From a virus, in IMG/VR virus record IMGVR_UViG_3300042478_000896, positions 1 through 38,288 of that record: a stretch of DNA of 38,288 nucleotides, one strand, 5' to 3'. Both the position numbers and the translations under genes were made by a program. The notes under the pieces were generated by a model, which was not told the origin of the DNA, did not search any database, and was given only the letters and a program-made list of their open reading frames with translations. Positions 1 through 7,563 of the stretch are shown here, piece after piece; the first letter of the stretch is position 1; each line of letters starts with the position of its first letter.

Positions 1-41
1 CGGATGCTTCCAAGCGGCTATGGCGTATTGAGGGGGCAGGG

Positions 42-419
42 ATGAGCCGCAAAGCGAAGACAGACAGAGTCCCGAGAACTCGCGCCGGTGGCGAGTGGAC
101 TGAAGCCGCCTTCTGGGGGTTCATCCGCTCGGGACTTCGTCAGTTATCACGTCGATGGCCTCCGTTAGTTCGTCATGCACTGGAGCGAGTGAAACGCAAA
201 AGCCAGAGCGACAACAAAAGGCTGAAGTGGGAATTTTTATGCGAACGTTGCGACCAATGGTTCGCACGAAAAGAAGTCGAGGTTGACCACATCGAGCCAT
301 GTGGCTCACTGAAATCATTTGCCGATCTGAGCGTGTTTGCCGATCGGCTGTTCTGCGAATCGGATGGTTTGAGAGTGTTGTGTTCTGAATGTCATTTGAA
401 ACGGAAAGAAGAGAAATGA
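42..419 (+). CDS. HNH endonuclease-like protein
   Basis: A 125-residue protein with an HNH-type metal-finger layout: Cys67-x2-Cys70, then Asp82-His83-Ile84 (the DH of the beta-beta-alpha-metal core), then Cys114-x2-Cys117-His118 near the C-terminus. The first 60 residues are basic and probably contact DNA. The family cuts or nicks DNA; here the gene heads a recombination and replication operon, so a role in DNA metabolism or as a homing-type nuclease is plausible. The ATG at 42 follows a GAGGGGG ribosome-binding stretch. The frame stays open to the left edge of the window, so a start further upstream cannot be excluded. The stop overlaps the next start as ATGA. Nuclease activity is inferred from the motif only. 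Confidence 0.75.
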   Translation: MSRKAKTDRVPRTRAGGEWTEAAFWGFIRSGLRQLSRRWPPLVRHALERVKRKSQSDNKRLKWEFLCERCDQWFARKEVEVDHIEPCGSLKSFADLSVFADRLFCESDGLRVLCSECHLKRKEEK

Positions 420-1183
420 AGATCTTGAAAGGTAAACAGGGCGGACCACGTCGCGTCCTGTTTCATGGGACGAACTTTATCGGAAAGACAACGTTTGCTT
501 CGCAGGCATTCGGCGGGGCACTGTTGGCGAATCTCGAAGACGATCGAGACGTGGACATGGATAAGACTCCGCCGATTCGAACGTGGGATGAGTGGCAGGA
601 ATTTTGGTTGCATTGCGACACGACGGCGGCGAAAGGTGAATTCCCTTATCGCTGGATTGCAATTGATACCATCGACGCTTTGCAGCGGATCATCGAAAAG
701 CAGATCTGCAAAGAAAAGAACGTTGAATCGATGGCTGACGACAAATTCAGCTATGGCAAGGGCAACAAGTTCATCGAGGCCATGTGGGACAAGATCAAGT
801 TTCAACTGGATTGGCTGCACACCGAACGCGGGCTGGGAATCATCCTGCTGGCACACAGCGAAGCCGTGAAGATCACTCCGCCAGATGCACCATCTTACGA
901 ACGCTGGGAGCCGTCCGTCTGTGAGTTCGCCAGGGATCTCCTTTGCGATTGGTGTCAGGAAGTTTTCTTCGGATCGTTCCGGACTTACGCAGTCAAAGAA
1001 GACACCGGATTTAATCGCACTCGAAACATCGCGGCGGGTGGCAGCGAGCGTTTCGTTAGGACTCAGCCAACGGCGGGAGTCCGTGCCAAGAACCGTTTGA
1101 ACATGCCGGAAGAAATGGTTGAGTTTTCGTTTGAGAAGTATGCAGAGTTTTTTGTCCCGAGTGAAGTTTTGAAAGGTAATTGA
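416..1183 (+). CDS. Sak4-like RecA-fold ATPase, phage recombination/replication
   Basis: A 255-residue ATP-binding protein. A Walker A motif (GTNFIGKT) lies at residues 18-25, a Walker B-like hydrophobic strand ending in IDTID lies near 80-85, and a third strand with LLAHSE lies near 143. The order and length fit the phage AAA_24/Sak4 group of RecA-like proteins that support single-strand annealing or replication. An ATG at 389 is in frame, but 416 is preferred because GAAAGAAGAG lies just before it and the ATG overlaps the HNH stop as ATGA. The next gene encodes a DUF669-type protein, a common partner of Sak4-like ATPases. Recombinase function is a family inference. Confidence 0.8.
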   Translation: MKILKGKQGGPRRVLFHGTNFIGKTTFASQAFGGALLANLEDDRDVDMDKTPPIRTWDEWQEFWLHCDTTAAKGEFPYRWIAIDTIDALQRIIEKQICKEKNVESMADDKFSYGKGNKFIEAMWDKIKFQLDWLHTERGLGIILLAHSEAVKITPPDAPSYERWEPSVCEFARDLLCDWCQEVFFGSFRTYAVKEDTGFNRTRNIAAGGSERFVRTQPTAGVRAKNRLNMPEEMVEFSFEKYAEFFVPSEVLKGN

Positions 1184-1184
1184 G

Positions 1185-1637
1185 ATGGCTGATTTAGGTG
1201 GTTACGACGCATCGCAAGTGAAGGACAGCGAGTTTGAGGCTCTGCCTGCGGGCGAGTATCGGGCTGTCATGACTGAAAGCGAACGCAAGAAAACGAAGGA
1301 CGGGGCGAGCGAGTTGTTGCAGGTCAAGCTGCAGATCGTCGACGGGCCGTTTAAGAATCGAACCGTGATTGATCGCTTCAACCTTTGGAACAAGAATCCA
1401 GAGGCAACGACGATTGCTCAGCAGCAGTTCAAGAAGGTTTGCGAGGCTCTTAACATTCCGAAGCCTCCGGACTCTTCAGCCCTGCACATGAAGCCGCTGA
1501 TGATAAAACTGGCCGTTAAGGAATACAACGGCAGCAATCAGAACGAAGTGAAGGGCTACAAAGCCTGTTTGCCTCAATCGTCATCTGCTCCTGCGGAAAA
1601 GACAGCGACCGCAGCCACAAAGCCTGGCGGTTGGTAA
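1185..1637 (+). CDS. DUF669-type phage protein, possibly ssDNA-associated
   Basis: A 150-residue protein that opens with an Asp/Glu-rich segment followed by LPAGEY, then a beta-rich middle with the pattern LLQVKLQIVDGPFKNR. This is the layout of DUF669, a family regularly encoded beside phage Sak4-like ATPases and suspected to bind single-stranded DNA. The last 25 residues are Ser/Ala/Thr/Lys-rich and end in GGW; a flexible tail with an aromatic tip recalls SSB-type tails, though it lacks their acidic character. The start lies one base after the ATPase stop, so the two are probably translated together. An intrinsic terminator follows immediately. Biochemical function is not proven by sequence. 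Confidence 0.7.
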   Translation: MADLGGYDASQVKDSEFEALPAGEYRAVMTESERKKTKDGASELLQVKLQIVDGPFKNRTVIDRFNLWNKNPEATTIAQQQFKKVCEALNIPKPPDSSALHMKPLMIKLAVKEYNGSNQNEVKGYKACLPQSSSAPAEKTATAATKPGGW

Positions 1638-1655
1638 TTCTTCATTCACAAAAAC

Positions 1656-1689
1656 AAAAGGCGTGGAGGCAATCCTCCGCGCCTTTTTT
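1656..1689 (+). terminator. Intrinsic terminator after the DUF669 gene
   Basis: A 10-bp stem (GGCGTGGAGG at 1660-1669 against CCTCCGCGCC at 1674-1683, one G-T wobble) has a 4-nt CAAT loop and is followed by six T. Four A precede the left arm, so the hairpin could also work on the other strand. It should cut or attenuate transcription between the recombination genes and the downstream helicase-primase genes. Confidence 0.85.
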
Positions 1690-1708
1690 ATCGACGGAGG
1701 ATGTGGAA

Positions 1709-1915
1709 ATGAGCGAGCGAACAATAGGTGCAGACGGAAACGATGAAAAAAAGCGTTCATCTGAAAAGATGGTTGACTATTTGATCGTGTTGCGAGCGAC
1801 ATTAAATCTTGATCAAGCAGCAGATATGGAAGATTGCGATGAGGTAATCATCAGACATCAGGGTAAGCATTTTTCTGTTCGAGCCGATGTAAAGTTAGCA
1901 GAGGTGATTCAGTGA
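1709..1915 (+). CDS. Small hypothetical protein
   Basis: A 68-residue protein that I do not recognise. It is acidic at the N-terminus, followed by a likely helix (residues about 21-37) and a short beta-rich end (VIIRHQGKHFSV). The longer reading from 1631 would run through the terminator stem; the ATG at 1709 is preferred because GGAGG sits 8 nt upstream. The stop overlaps the next gene's GTG start, which suggests coupled translation. Composition matches its neighbours. Confidence 0.6.
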   Translation: MSERTIGADGNDEKKRSSEKMVDYLIVLRATLNLDQAADMEDCDEVIIRHQGKHFSVRADVKLAEVIQ

Positions 1916-2271
1916 AAGGGAAAACCAGAGAATCACGGTACGCATCCAAAGTTGATTGTCCTGTCGGTGATGTTGTGTTCGGAGGTTTTGCTGCGAGTCC
2001 GATGGGAGCCATTCGACAAACGCCAGAGCAGGCCAAAGAGGCTGACGAGTTCTGGCGCAAGGCGAACGAGGCGAGAGCGAAGGCGTCAGCCAAACTAAGA
2101 GAAGAAATTGCAGGAAGTTGGCTGGAAAACTCAGAGAAAATCTTACAGGAGGCAATTGAACGTGTTCAGCGAACTAAAAGCCAGATGGCTGAAGAAGACC
2201 GGGGAGCCAATGCCAGCGGAGATTCTGCGACTACCGCTCAAAAAGATCTGCAAAGCCGTGTTGTTGGTTGA
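1912..2271 (+). CDS. Hypothetical charged helical protein
   Basis: A 119-residue protein starting with GTG at 1912, which overlaps the previous stop (GTGA) and is preceded by GAGGTG. Residues about 40-100 are rich in Glu, Lys, Ala and Arg, with regularly spaced hydrophobics compatible with one long helix or coiled coil. There is no recognisable domain. The 3' third overlaps the next small gene in another frame, and it belongs to the same compact run that leads to the helicase. Confidence 0.55.
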   Translation: MKGKTRESRYASKVDCPVGDVVFGGFAASPMGAIRQTPEQAKEADEFWRKANEARAKASAKLREEIAGSWLENSEKILQEAIERVQRTKSQMAEEDRGANASGDSATTAQKDLQSRVVG

Positions 2272-2368
2272 GGCCGGTGTCACGGTTGTGGTCCCAAAAG
2301 AGACGGCACCAGTTTTTAGTGATGGCGTTGATTCAATAACAGAGTGGGATTCGCATAAGGAGTTTTGA
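2162..2368 (+). CDS. Small hypothetical protein (GTG start)
   Basis: A 68-residue protein. The reading frame is open from 2108, but the likely start is GTG at 2162 because AGGAGG lies 8 nt before it. It overlaps the previous gene by about 110 bases in another frame. Visible features are a basic helix at the N-terminus and a compact hydrophobic strand segment (AVLLVEAGVTVVV). The stop is immediately followed by the helicase ATG. The function is unknown. A chance open frame is possible, but the strong ribosome-binding site and exact abutment argue for a real gene. Confidence 0.5.
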   Translation: MFSELKARWLKKTGEPMPAEILRLPLKKICKAVLLVEAGVTVVVPKETAPVFSDGVDSITEWDSHKEF

Positions 2369-4054
2369 ATGCTGTCCCCTCGATGGTATCAGTCACAAGC
2401 CAACGAAGCCGTCTGGAAGTATCTCAATGAGAAGTCCGGAAACTGCGTTGCAGTTCTTCCCACCGGAGCAGGAAAGAGCCTCTTGATTGCACTGCTGATT
2501 CAGCAGGCTCTTGAGTTCGGCGGGCGTGTTGTCGTGTTGGCTCACCGAAAAGAGTTGCTGCAGCAGAACGCCGACGAGATCAGGGGGTTGATTCCCGGCG
2601 TTGATGTCGGGATCTATTCAGCGGGATTGAAGTCAAAAGAGATCCATAACGCTGTGGTTGTCGCTGGCATCCAGTCCGTGTTCCGCAAGGCTGACGATCT
2701 TGGCAGGCGGCACCTTGTGATTGTTGATGAAGCTCACCTCATTAGCGATCTCGAAGAATCAATGTATGGCCAATTCCTTACGGCCATGAAGGCCAACGAA
2801 GGACTCCGCATTGTGGGCCTGACCGCGACGCCATTCAGAACCGGGGCCGGTCCAATCTGCGGACCTGACCGACAGTTTCAGCGGATCGTTTTTGAGGCAA
2901 AGACCGCTCAGCTAATTGCTGAAGGTTTTCTTTGTCCGATCACCAACAAGCCATCGGACCTGAAGATCGACACTGACAAGGTCGGACTTCGCGGTGGTGA
3001 GTTCGTCGAATCGGAAATGCAGGCGGTTTTTGATGTCGACGAAAAAGTTCAGGCCGCTTGTGCGGAGATCCTTGAGAAGACACAGGGCAGGCACAGCATT
3101 CTGGTGTTTGCGTCTGGGGTTCATCATGCGGAGCAGATCGCTGAGTTGCTTCCTGACTCCGCTGTCGTCACTGGCGAGACGCTGCCAATCGAACGAGCCG
3201 AAACGCTGCGGAGATTTGTAGCGGGGGAGCTTCGCTTTTTGGTAAACGTGGACGTGCTGACAACAGGCTTCAACGCCAAGTGCGTCGATGCGATTGCCAT
3301 CCTTCGCGCAACCATGTCGCCTGGCCTTTTCTGTCAGATGGTCGGTCGCGGGTTGCGTTTGCATGACAGCAAAGCCAACTGCCTACTCTTAGACTTCGGC
3401 GGAAACATCGCTCGGCATGGTTCAATCGATGACGAGAACTTCGGGCGGTCGGAAGGCAAAGGGCGAGCGGGTATTGCTGCCGAAAACGGACGCGGCAAGA
3501 AATGCCCGTCCTGCGAGCTGGATGTGTCTCCGGCAACAGTCGTCTGCCCTGAGTGCAATTTCATTTTTCCTCGTGAGCGGGAACTGAAGCACGACACTAC
3601 AGCGGATGAGAGCAGCCAGTTGACAGGCTCAATGCCTCCAGAGGAATGGGAAGTCAAAGACGTTGTCGTCCGGGTCCACACAAAGAAGGATGACGGCGAA
3701 GCCCCGCAGACGGTCAGGGTTGATTACGTTTGCACCAAAGAAGGCGAATCCGGAAACCTCGCAAAGATCACAATTGCTGAGTGGACCTGCCCAGGGCATC
3801 AAGGGTTTGCACGCTCGAAGTTCTTGGCGTGGTGGGACGCTCGAAGTCTTTGCGATCCACCCGACAGCGCAACGGATGCGGTCGCGTTGATCAACATGGG
3901 CGTCTGCCGGAGGCCGGTAAGAATCACGACGAAGAAGGACGGGCGATGGCATCGCATCACGGAGTGCTTTTTTGAGTCGGAGAAGCCGACGGAACTGGCA
4001 CAGCAGGAAGAGACAAAAGTTTTCAGTGGGGTGGATGATGACTGTCCGTTCTGA
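2369..4054 (+). CDS. SF2 DEAD/DEAH-type helicase with C-terminal zinc ribbon
   Basis: A 561-residue superfamily 2 helicase. A Q-motif-like start (RWYQSQ) is followed by Walker A PTGAGKS (residues 31-37), DEAH near 120-123, TATPFR near 152, a second RecA-like domain with LTTGFNA, and motif VI QMVGRGLRL near 323. Four cysteines near 379-397 (CPSC then CPEC) form a probable zinc ribbon. The remaining C-terminal about 140 residues are unassigned. Such helicases in phages unwind DNA for replication or recombination. The gene abuts the preceding one and overlaps the next by 20 bases, ahead of the primase, so the two probably act together at the replication fork. Confidence 0.88.
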   Translation: MLSPRWYQSQANEAVWKYLNEKSGNCVAVLPTGAGKSLLIALLIQQALEFGGRVVVLAHRKELLQQNADEIRGLIPGVDVGIYSAGLKSKEIHNAVVVAGIQSVFRKADDLGRRHLVIVDEAHLISDLEESMYGQFLTAMKANEGLRIVGLTATPFRTGAGPICGPDRQFQRIVFEAKTAQLIAEGFLCPITNKPSDLKIDTDKVGLRGGEFVESEMQAVFDVDEKVQAACAEILEKTQGRHSILVFASGVHHAEQIAELLPDSAVVTGETLPIERAETLRRFVAGELRFLVNVDVLTTGFNAKCVDAIAILRATMSPGLFCQMVGRGLRLHDSKANCLLLDFGGNIARHGSIDDENFGRSEGKGRAGIAAENGRGKKCPSCELDVSPATVVCPECNFIFPRERELKHDTTADESSQLTGSMPPEEWEVKDVVVRVHTKKDDGEAPQTVRVDYVCTKEGESGNLAKITIAEWTCPGHQGFARSKFLAWWDARSLCDPPDSATDAVALINMGVCRRPVRITTKKDGRWHRITECFFESEKPTELAQQEETKVFSGVDDDCPF

Positions 4055-4367
4055 AAAGAAGAAAGCAAACGGCGAAGGCACCATCGTGTTGCGAGCCGAC
4101 GGCAGATGGATGGGACGCCTAAGCGTATTGCGAGACACAGATGGGAAAACACATCGCATAACTGTCTACGGGAAAACTCGCGACCAAGTTGAATGGAAGA
4201 TTCAAAGCCTTCAGCAGGGACGCGTTCAATCAGCGAAAGAACTCACTGCGCTTGAACGCATTCGACAACTTGAAGAGCGAGTGGCGGAACTTGAGCGAGT
4301 TATTTTCGCTGAGGTCTTGCGAGTTGAAAAACCAATTGCGACACGTAACCCTTGGGCGAAGCAATAA
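4035..4367 (+). CDS. Stand-alone integrase-arm (AP2-like) DNA-binding protein with coiled coil
   Basis: A 110-residue protein. Residues about 13-55 carry the pattern GEGTIVLRADGRWMGRL, then DTDGKTHRITVYGKTRDQVEWKI. That is the three-stranded sheet plus helix of the arm-binding domain at the N-terminus of many tyrosine recombinases. Residues about 70-95 form heptads (LERIRQLEERVAELERV), a likely dimerising coiled coil. No core-binding or catalytic domain follows. The start is chosen at 4035 (another ATG is at 4038), after a G-rich stretch and overlapping the helicase end; the stop overlaps the primase start (TAATG). A dimeric DNA-binding accessory of replication or a regulator is inferred. Confidence 0.7.
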   Translation: MMTVRSEKKKANGEGTIVLRADGRWMGRLSVLRDTDGKTHRITVYGKTRDQVEWKIQSLQQGRVQSAKELTALERIRQLEERVAELERVIFAEVLRVEKPIATRNPWAKQ

Positions 4368-6532
4368 TGAATGATTACGATCGCGTTCCGCAAGAACTGA
4401 AAGACCTAAAGCGATGGATGCTGTGGAACTACAACAGCAAGGGAACAAAGATTCCGCTCAGGCTTGGCGGCGATGCCGGAAGCTCCACAGATCCGTCTGC
4501 ATGGTGTGCTTTCGATATCGCGGTTGACTCCTCAATCTATTATCAGGGCATCGCCACGGTTATCGCTGAGCCGTACACGGGCGTTGATCTTGACAACTGC
4601 CTGACTGAGGACGGCGATTTTCGCGACTGGGCTTTGCCAATCATTGCGAGGCTTGACGGCGTTGCTTACGCGGAAATCTCGCCAAGTAAAACAGGCGTCA
4701 AGTTTATTACGAAGGCCCGCAAGCCTGACGGGTTCCGCTGTCTTCACAAGATCAATCCCGGCAAGGACGACAAGCAGCAGATTGAATGCTACGACCATGA
4801 TCGATTCTGGACGATCACGGGCGATGTCTACAACGGCAATGATGAGATTGGTGATGGGCAGGCCGTTATTGACTGGCTGTGCAAAACTTACCTGAGCGGA
4901 GAGCAGGAGAAGAAAGGGACCGTTAAGCATGAGCCAGCGCCGCCAAGGATTGAAGCCGAATCGCTGATGCAACGCGGGGCGAAATATGTTGAAAAAGTTC
5001 CGGGTGAAGCGAAAGGAAATCTGAGAAACGCAGCGTTTTCTCTGGCCGGTCATCTTCATTCGATGAAAGATGAGTTTCACGCTCGTTTGACCGATGACGA
5101 GGTTTACCAGTTGCTCTGCGATTGGAATCAGAAAAACAATCCACCACTTCGAGACAGCGAACTGAGAGAGGCATCCGTCAACGGACGCAAGAACGGAACT
5201 CCGCGCGAAGACAAGCCGCCAATGGCTTTGATTCAGCAGTCACATTCTCACGTCGATCTAAGTTTGATCCTGAACACTCGGGAGGCCGCAAAGACGACAT
5301 TGGAGCCATTTCCGATTGACTGCCAATCGCTGCCGGGATTCCTCGGGGATTTGATCCGATACAATTTATCGACTGCTCATTACCCTCTTCCAGAAGTCGC
5401 GATGGGCGCGGCGTTATCGCTCCTATCGACGCTGACCGGCGGCAAGGTATCGGATCGCGGAGCGAGAACCAATCTGATGATTATCAGCCTAGCTCTTTCG
5501 GGAGCTGGGAAGGATCACGGGCGGAAGCTCAACCGCAAGATCCTGAGATTGTGCGGTGGTGATCGGATGATCGGGCCAGAACGGATTGGAAGTCATGCCG
5601 GGATTCTGTCCGCATTATCAGAACAATGGAACATGCTTTTCCAAGTGGATGAGATCCATCATCTGGCAATGGCAATGCAGGACCGATCAAGTCCGCATCT
5701 AGTCCAGATCGCAAGCGTGCTGATGCAGGTGTTTTCATCCGCTGACGACATCTGGACCGGCGACGCTTACGGTGATCGGGCGAAGGTAAAAACTCTGCAC
5801 TATCCTCATCTTGTTTTGCACGGGACTGCAGTTCCTCAAGATTTTTGGGAATCGATGACCGAGAAGAACTTGACCGGCGGGCTGATTGGCCGCTGCCTGA
5901 TCTTTGAGTCTTCGAAGTATGTGGATTATCAAGATCCATCCAATGAGCCGATCCCCCAGTCAATAATCGATCAGGCGGCATGGTGGCTGCAATTGAGGAC
6001 ATCGGCAGGAAATCTTGCGGACAATGCTGATGGATCGTCTCCAATCTGCATCCAGAGAGACGAAGCGGCTCACACAAGGCTGCACGAACATGCCGTAAAG
6101 ATTTCCAAGCGGAGAATGACAGAGGAGCCAATTACAGCAGCCATCTGGTCTAGGGCGGCGGAAAAGACAGTAAAGCTCGCAATGCTGTTCGCCTGCTCCC
6201 GCGCGTCGGGTCAGTATGTTCCAACGATCCAAGCGGAAGATGCCGAACTTGCAATCCGCCTCAACAACTGGATCACGCGCAAAATCCTCCAGCAGGCCGA
6301 TAGGCACGTTTCAGGCAGTCCGTTCGGTCAAATGGTCAATGAGATGAGAACGCTGCTCAGATCGCGTCCAGGGGAATGGACGATGACGGAGATCACCAGG
6401 AAGACTCAGAAGCTCAAGCCAAGAGACAGGGGGGACATCTTAGCGACGCTGATTCAAGGTGGATGTGTTCAGCAGGGAGAAAGAGAATCAAGCGGCGGGA
6501 GGATGGCAATAACCTTTGCTGCGATTGAGTAA
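4367..6532 (+). CDS. Primase-polymerase-like / DUF3987 replication protein
   Basis: A 721-residue protein. The N-terminal about 180 residues resemble the archaeo-eukaryotic primase fold of phage and plasmid replication proteins: KRWMLWNY, GVDLDNC near 72-78 (metal-binding Asp pair), SPSKTGVKF near 105, and a DRFWTITGD strand. A helical PriCT-like linker follows (about 205-285). The C-terminal half matches DUF3987, with a Walker A-like SGAGKD near 380 and an Asp-Glu strand (QVDEIHH) near 427. It probably primes and helps unwind phage DNA. The start is ATG 4367, overlapping the previous stop; a TTG at 4352 is also in frame. The residue usually His in the second primase motif is Lys here, so priming activity is not certain. 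Confidence 0.75.
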   Translation: MNDYDRVPQELKDLKRWMLWNYNSKGTKIPLRLGGDAGSSTDPSAWCAFDIAVDSSIYYQGIATVIAEPYTGVDLDNCLTEDGDFRDWALPIIARLDGVAYAEISPSKTGVKFITKARKPDGFRCLHKINPGKDDKQQIECYDHDRFWTITGDVYNGNDEIGDGQAVIDWLCKTYLSGEQEKKGTVKHEPAPPRIEAESLMQRGAKYVEKVPGEAKGNLRNAAFSLAGHLHSMKDEFHARLTDDEVYQLLCDWNQKNNPPLRDSELREASVNGRKNGTPREDKPPMALIQQSHSHVDLSLILNTREAAKTTLEPFPIDCQSLPGFLGDLIRYNLSTAHYPLPEVAMGAALSLLSTLTGGKVSDRGARTNLMIISLALSGAGKDHGRKLNRKILRLCGGDRMIGPERIGSHAGILSALSEQWNMLFQVDEIHHLAMAMQDRSSPHLVQIASVLMQVFSSADDIWTGDAYGDRAKVKTLHYPHLVLHGTAVPQDFWESMTEKNLTGGLIGRCLIFESSKYVDYQDPSNEPIPQSIIDQAAWWLQLRTSAGNLADNADGSSPICIQRDEAAHTRLHEHAVKISKRRMTEEPITAAIWSRAAEKTVKLAMLFACSRASGQYVPTIQAEDAELAIRLNNWITRKILQQADRHVSGSPFGQMVNEMRTLLRSRPGEWTMTEITRKTQKLKPRDRGDILATLIQGGCVQQGERESSGGRMAITFAAIE

Positions 6533-6538
6533 AAAGAA

Positions 6539-6567
6539 TTGACAAATAGAAACAATTGAAATAACAT
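6539..6567 (+). promoter_or_regulatory. Sigma70-type promoter
   Basis: TTGACA at 6539-6544 and TAACAT at 6562-6567 are separated by 17 bp, in the AT-rich gap directly after the primase gene. It would start transcription about 20 bases before the next gene, whose AGGAGG is exceptionally strong. Confidence 0.6.
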
Positions 6568-6594
6568 GGGGGAACCTTTTGAAAGGAGGTTTCT

Positions 6595-6891
6595 ATGCAA
6601 ATTGAAGTCAGTGAGATCCGGCGCGATGTTCCTGTTGCAGGAAACAAATCAGGAGCCTATGGGGACTTCAGGGAAGAGACAGCAGGAAGGCCGAAAGAGC
6701 TGCTGAGATATCAAGTCGAGCAAATGAAATGCGGCGAATCAATTGTTTGTAAAAACATTGCCAGCATGGAGGAAAGGAAGTTTTTTTGGAGGGTTAACGC
6801 ATCCGCAAGAAACGCGGCGAAGACTGGAGGCTTCAAAGTTACAGTTAGAAAAACCGGAGACAATGAGATTACTGTTTGGCGAGTCTTGTGA
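6595..6891 (+). CDS. Small hypothetical protein, independently transcribed
   Basis: A 98-residue protein of unknown function. Residues about 1-30 look disordered; 35-98 predict an alpha/beta fold with several Lys and Arg residues. It sits alone between its own promoter (6539-6567) and a strong terminator (6911-6945), so it is probably a separate monocistronic unit. AAAGGAGG lies just before the ATG. A small inverted repeat (AACCT at 6573-6577 with AGGTT at 6587-6591) overlaps that site and could modulate initiation. The arrangement suits an early or highly expressed small effector, but that is inference from context only. Confidence 0.6.
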   Translation: MQIEVSEIRRDVPVAGNKSGAYGDFREETAGRPKELLRYQVEQMKCGESIVCKNIASMEERKFFWRVNASARNAAKTGGFKVTVRKTGDNEITVWRVL

Positions 6892-6908
6892 ATTTCAAAC
6901 AGGTGTAC

Positions 6909-6945
6909 AAAGAGCCGTTTCGGACACCCGAAACGGCTCTTTTTG
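6909..6945 (+). terminator. Strong intrinsic terminator
   Basis: A perfect 13-bp stem (6911-6923 with 6928-6940, arms AGAGCCGTTTCGG and its complement), extended by A-T pairs, with a 4-nt ACAC loop and TTTTTG after it. It ends the transcript of the preceding small gene. Confidence 0.92.
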
Positions 6946-7304
6946 TTTAAGCACGAAGTTGAATGAAGTTTGGCCAAAAAAGGACTTCGTTAAACTTCTT
7001 TCTTGAGAGTTCAAGGCGTAGTAATAATTAAGTCATAGCAAATGTACACTACGCAAAACCCTATAAAATAGGGGGAAAATTCTTTTAGCGCTTATAAAAG
7101 ACACTCTTTAAGAGACTTCTTTCTACGTTTCAAGGGGGGGGCACCCTGTTGGGTTTTACTCCATCGAAAACCCCAGTGTTTTCAATATGTCTCTTTCCTG
7201 CCCTCGTATTGAAAGAAGAAAGAAGGGTCGGCGGCAAGTGTACAGAAGATCGCAATTGAAAAGTAACTGTTGACTTCCCGCAATAAACCTATTAGCGTTT
7301 GTCT
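6946..7304. other. AT-rich non-coding region rich in short inverted repeats
   Basis: There is no supportable gene here. It holds GAAGTTT/AAACTTC (6965-6971 with 6992-6998), CCCTAT-AAA-ATAGGG (7059-7073), TCTTTTA/TAAAAGA (7081-7087 with 7095-7101), CTCTT-T-AAGAG near 7104-7114, a TGGGTTTT/AAAACCCC pair near 7150-7174, and TTCAATA/TATTGAA (7191-7197 with 7207-7213). TGTAC cores occur near 7043 and 7239, with a third just upstream at 6904. The density of short dyads in an AT-rich intergenic region between replication and accessory genes would suit a replication origin or an operator cluster. That is inference. Confidence 0.45.
7270..7298 (+). promoter_or_regulatory. Possible promoter before the RHH gene
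   Basis: TTGACT at 7270-7275 is a good -35 box, but the element 17 bp later (TAGCGT) is a poor -10; TATTAG occurs at a short 14-bp spacing. It directly precedes the RHH gene at 7305, so any transcript would have a very short leader. It could be an activator-dependent or self-repressed promoter. Confidence 0.35.
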
Positions 7305-7478
7305 ATGAAAAAGAAAGCCTCAAAAGGTCGCCCGAAACATCCCGCAGGAATGCGAGCCAAGGTCATGTCGCTGTGGATCAGCCCGAAGCGTGAAAAGAAG
7401 ATCAAGGCCCGTGCGAAGCGGCAAGGCGTCAGCGTGTCGGAGGCAATTGGCAGGCTGATTGATGGTGCTGAAGACTAG
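7305..7478 (+). CDS. Ribbon-helix-helix-type DNA-binding protein
   Basis: A 57-residue basic protein. A Lys/Arg/Gly/Pro-rich lead is followed by a short strand (VMSLWISP, about 20-27), helix KREKKIKARAKRQ, the turn GVSVSEA and a second helix ending RLID. This is the RHH (Arc/MetJ/CopG-like) layout, so it probably dimerises and binds operators. It lies between the dyad-rich non-coding region and a DNA methyltransferase, which makes local autoregulation likely. No strong Shine-Dalgarno is visible before the ATG. The function is a fold-based inference. Confidence 0.65.
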   Translation: MKKKASKGRPKHPAGMRAKVMSLWISPKREKKIKARAKRQGVSVSEAIGRLIDGAED

Positions 7479-7507
7479 AGAAGTGGAACATCCGCTGCTC
7501 ATGGTTG

Positions 7508-7532
7508 AACAGAGGAAATTGCATCCGCTGTT
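7508..7532 (+). repeat. Intergenic inverted repeat, copy 1
   Basis: AACAGAGG (7508-7515) and CCGCTGTT (7525-7532) form an 8-position stem with one mismatch and a 9-nt loop, between the RHH gene and the methyltransferase start. The same arms recur after several other small genes downstream. Confidence 0.6.
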
Positions 7533-7563
7533 GGTGGTGATCTCAGAAAACACAGGAGTTATT

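Noticed and set aside
4035-4367. Phage integrase
   Set aside because: Only the arm-binding-like N-terminal domain is present; no catalytic Arg-His-Arg-Tyr domain follows, and no attachment-site pair was found.
5529-6131. 200-codon minus-strand frame
   Set aside because: It lies under the primase/DUF3987 gene and reads as Ser/Arg/Pro-rich shadow sequence without motifs.
7059-7080. CCCTAT-AAA-ATAGGG as a terminator
   Set aside because: The stem is only 6 bp, AT-containing, with a 3-nt loop, and is followed by GGAAAATT rather than a T-run.
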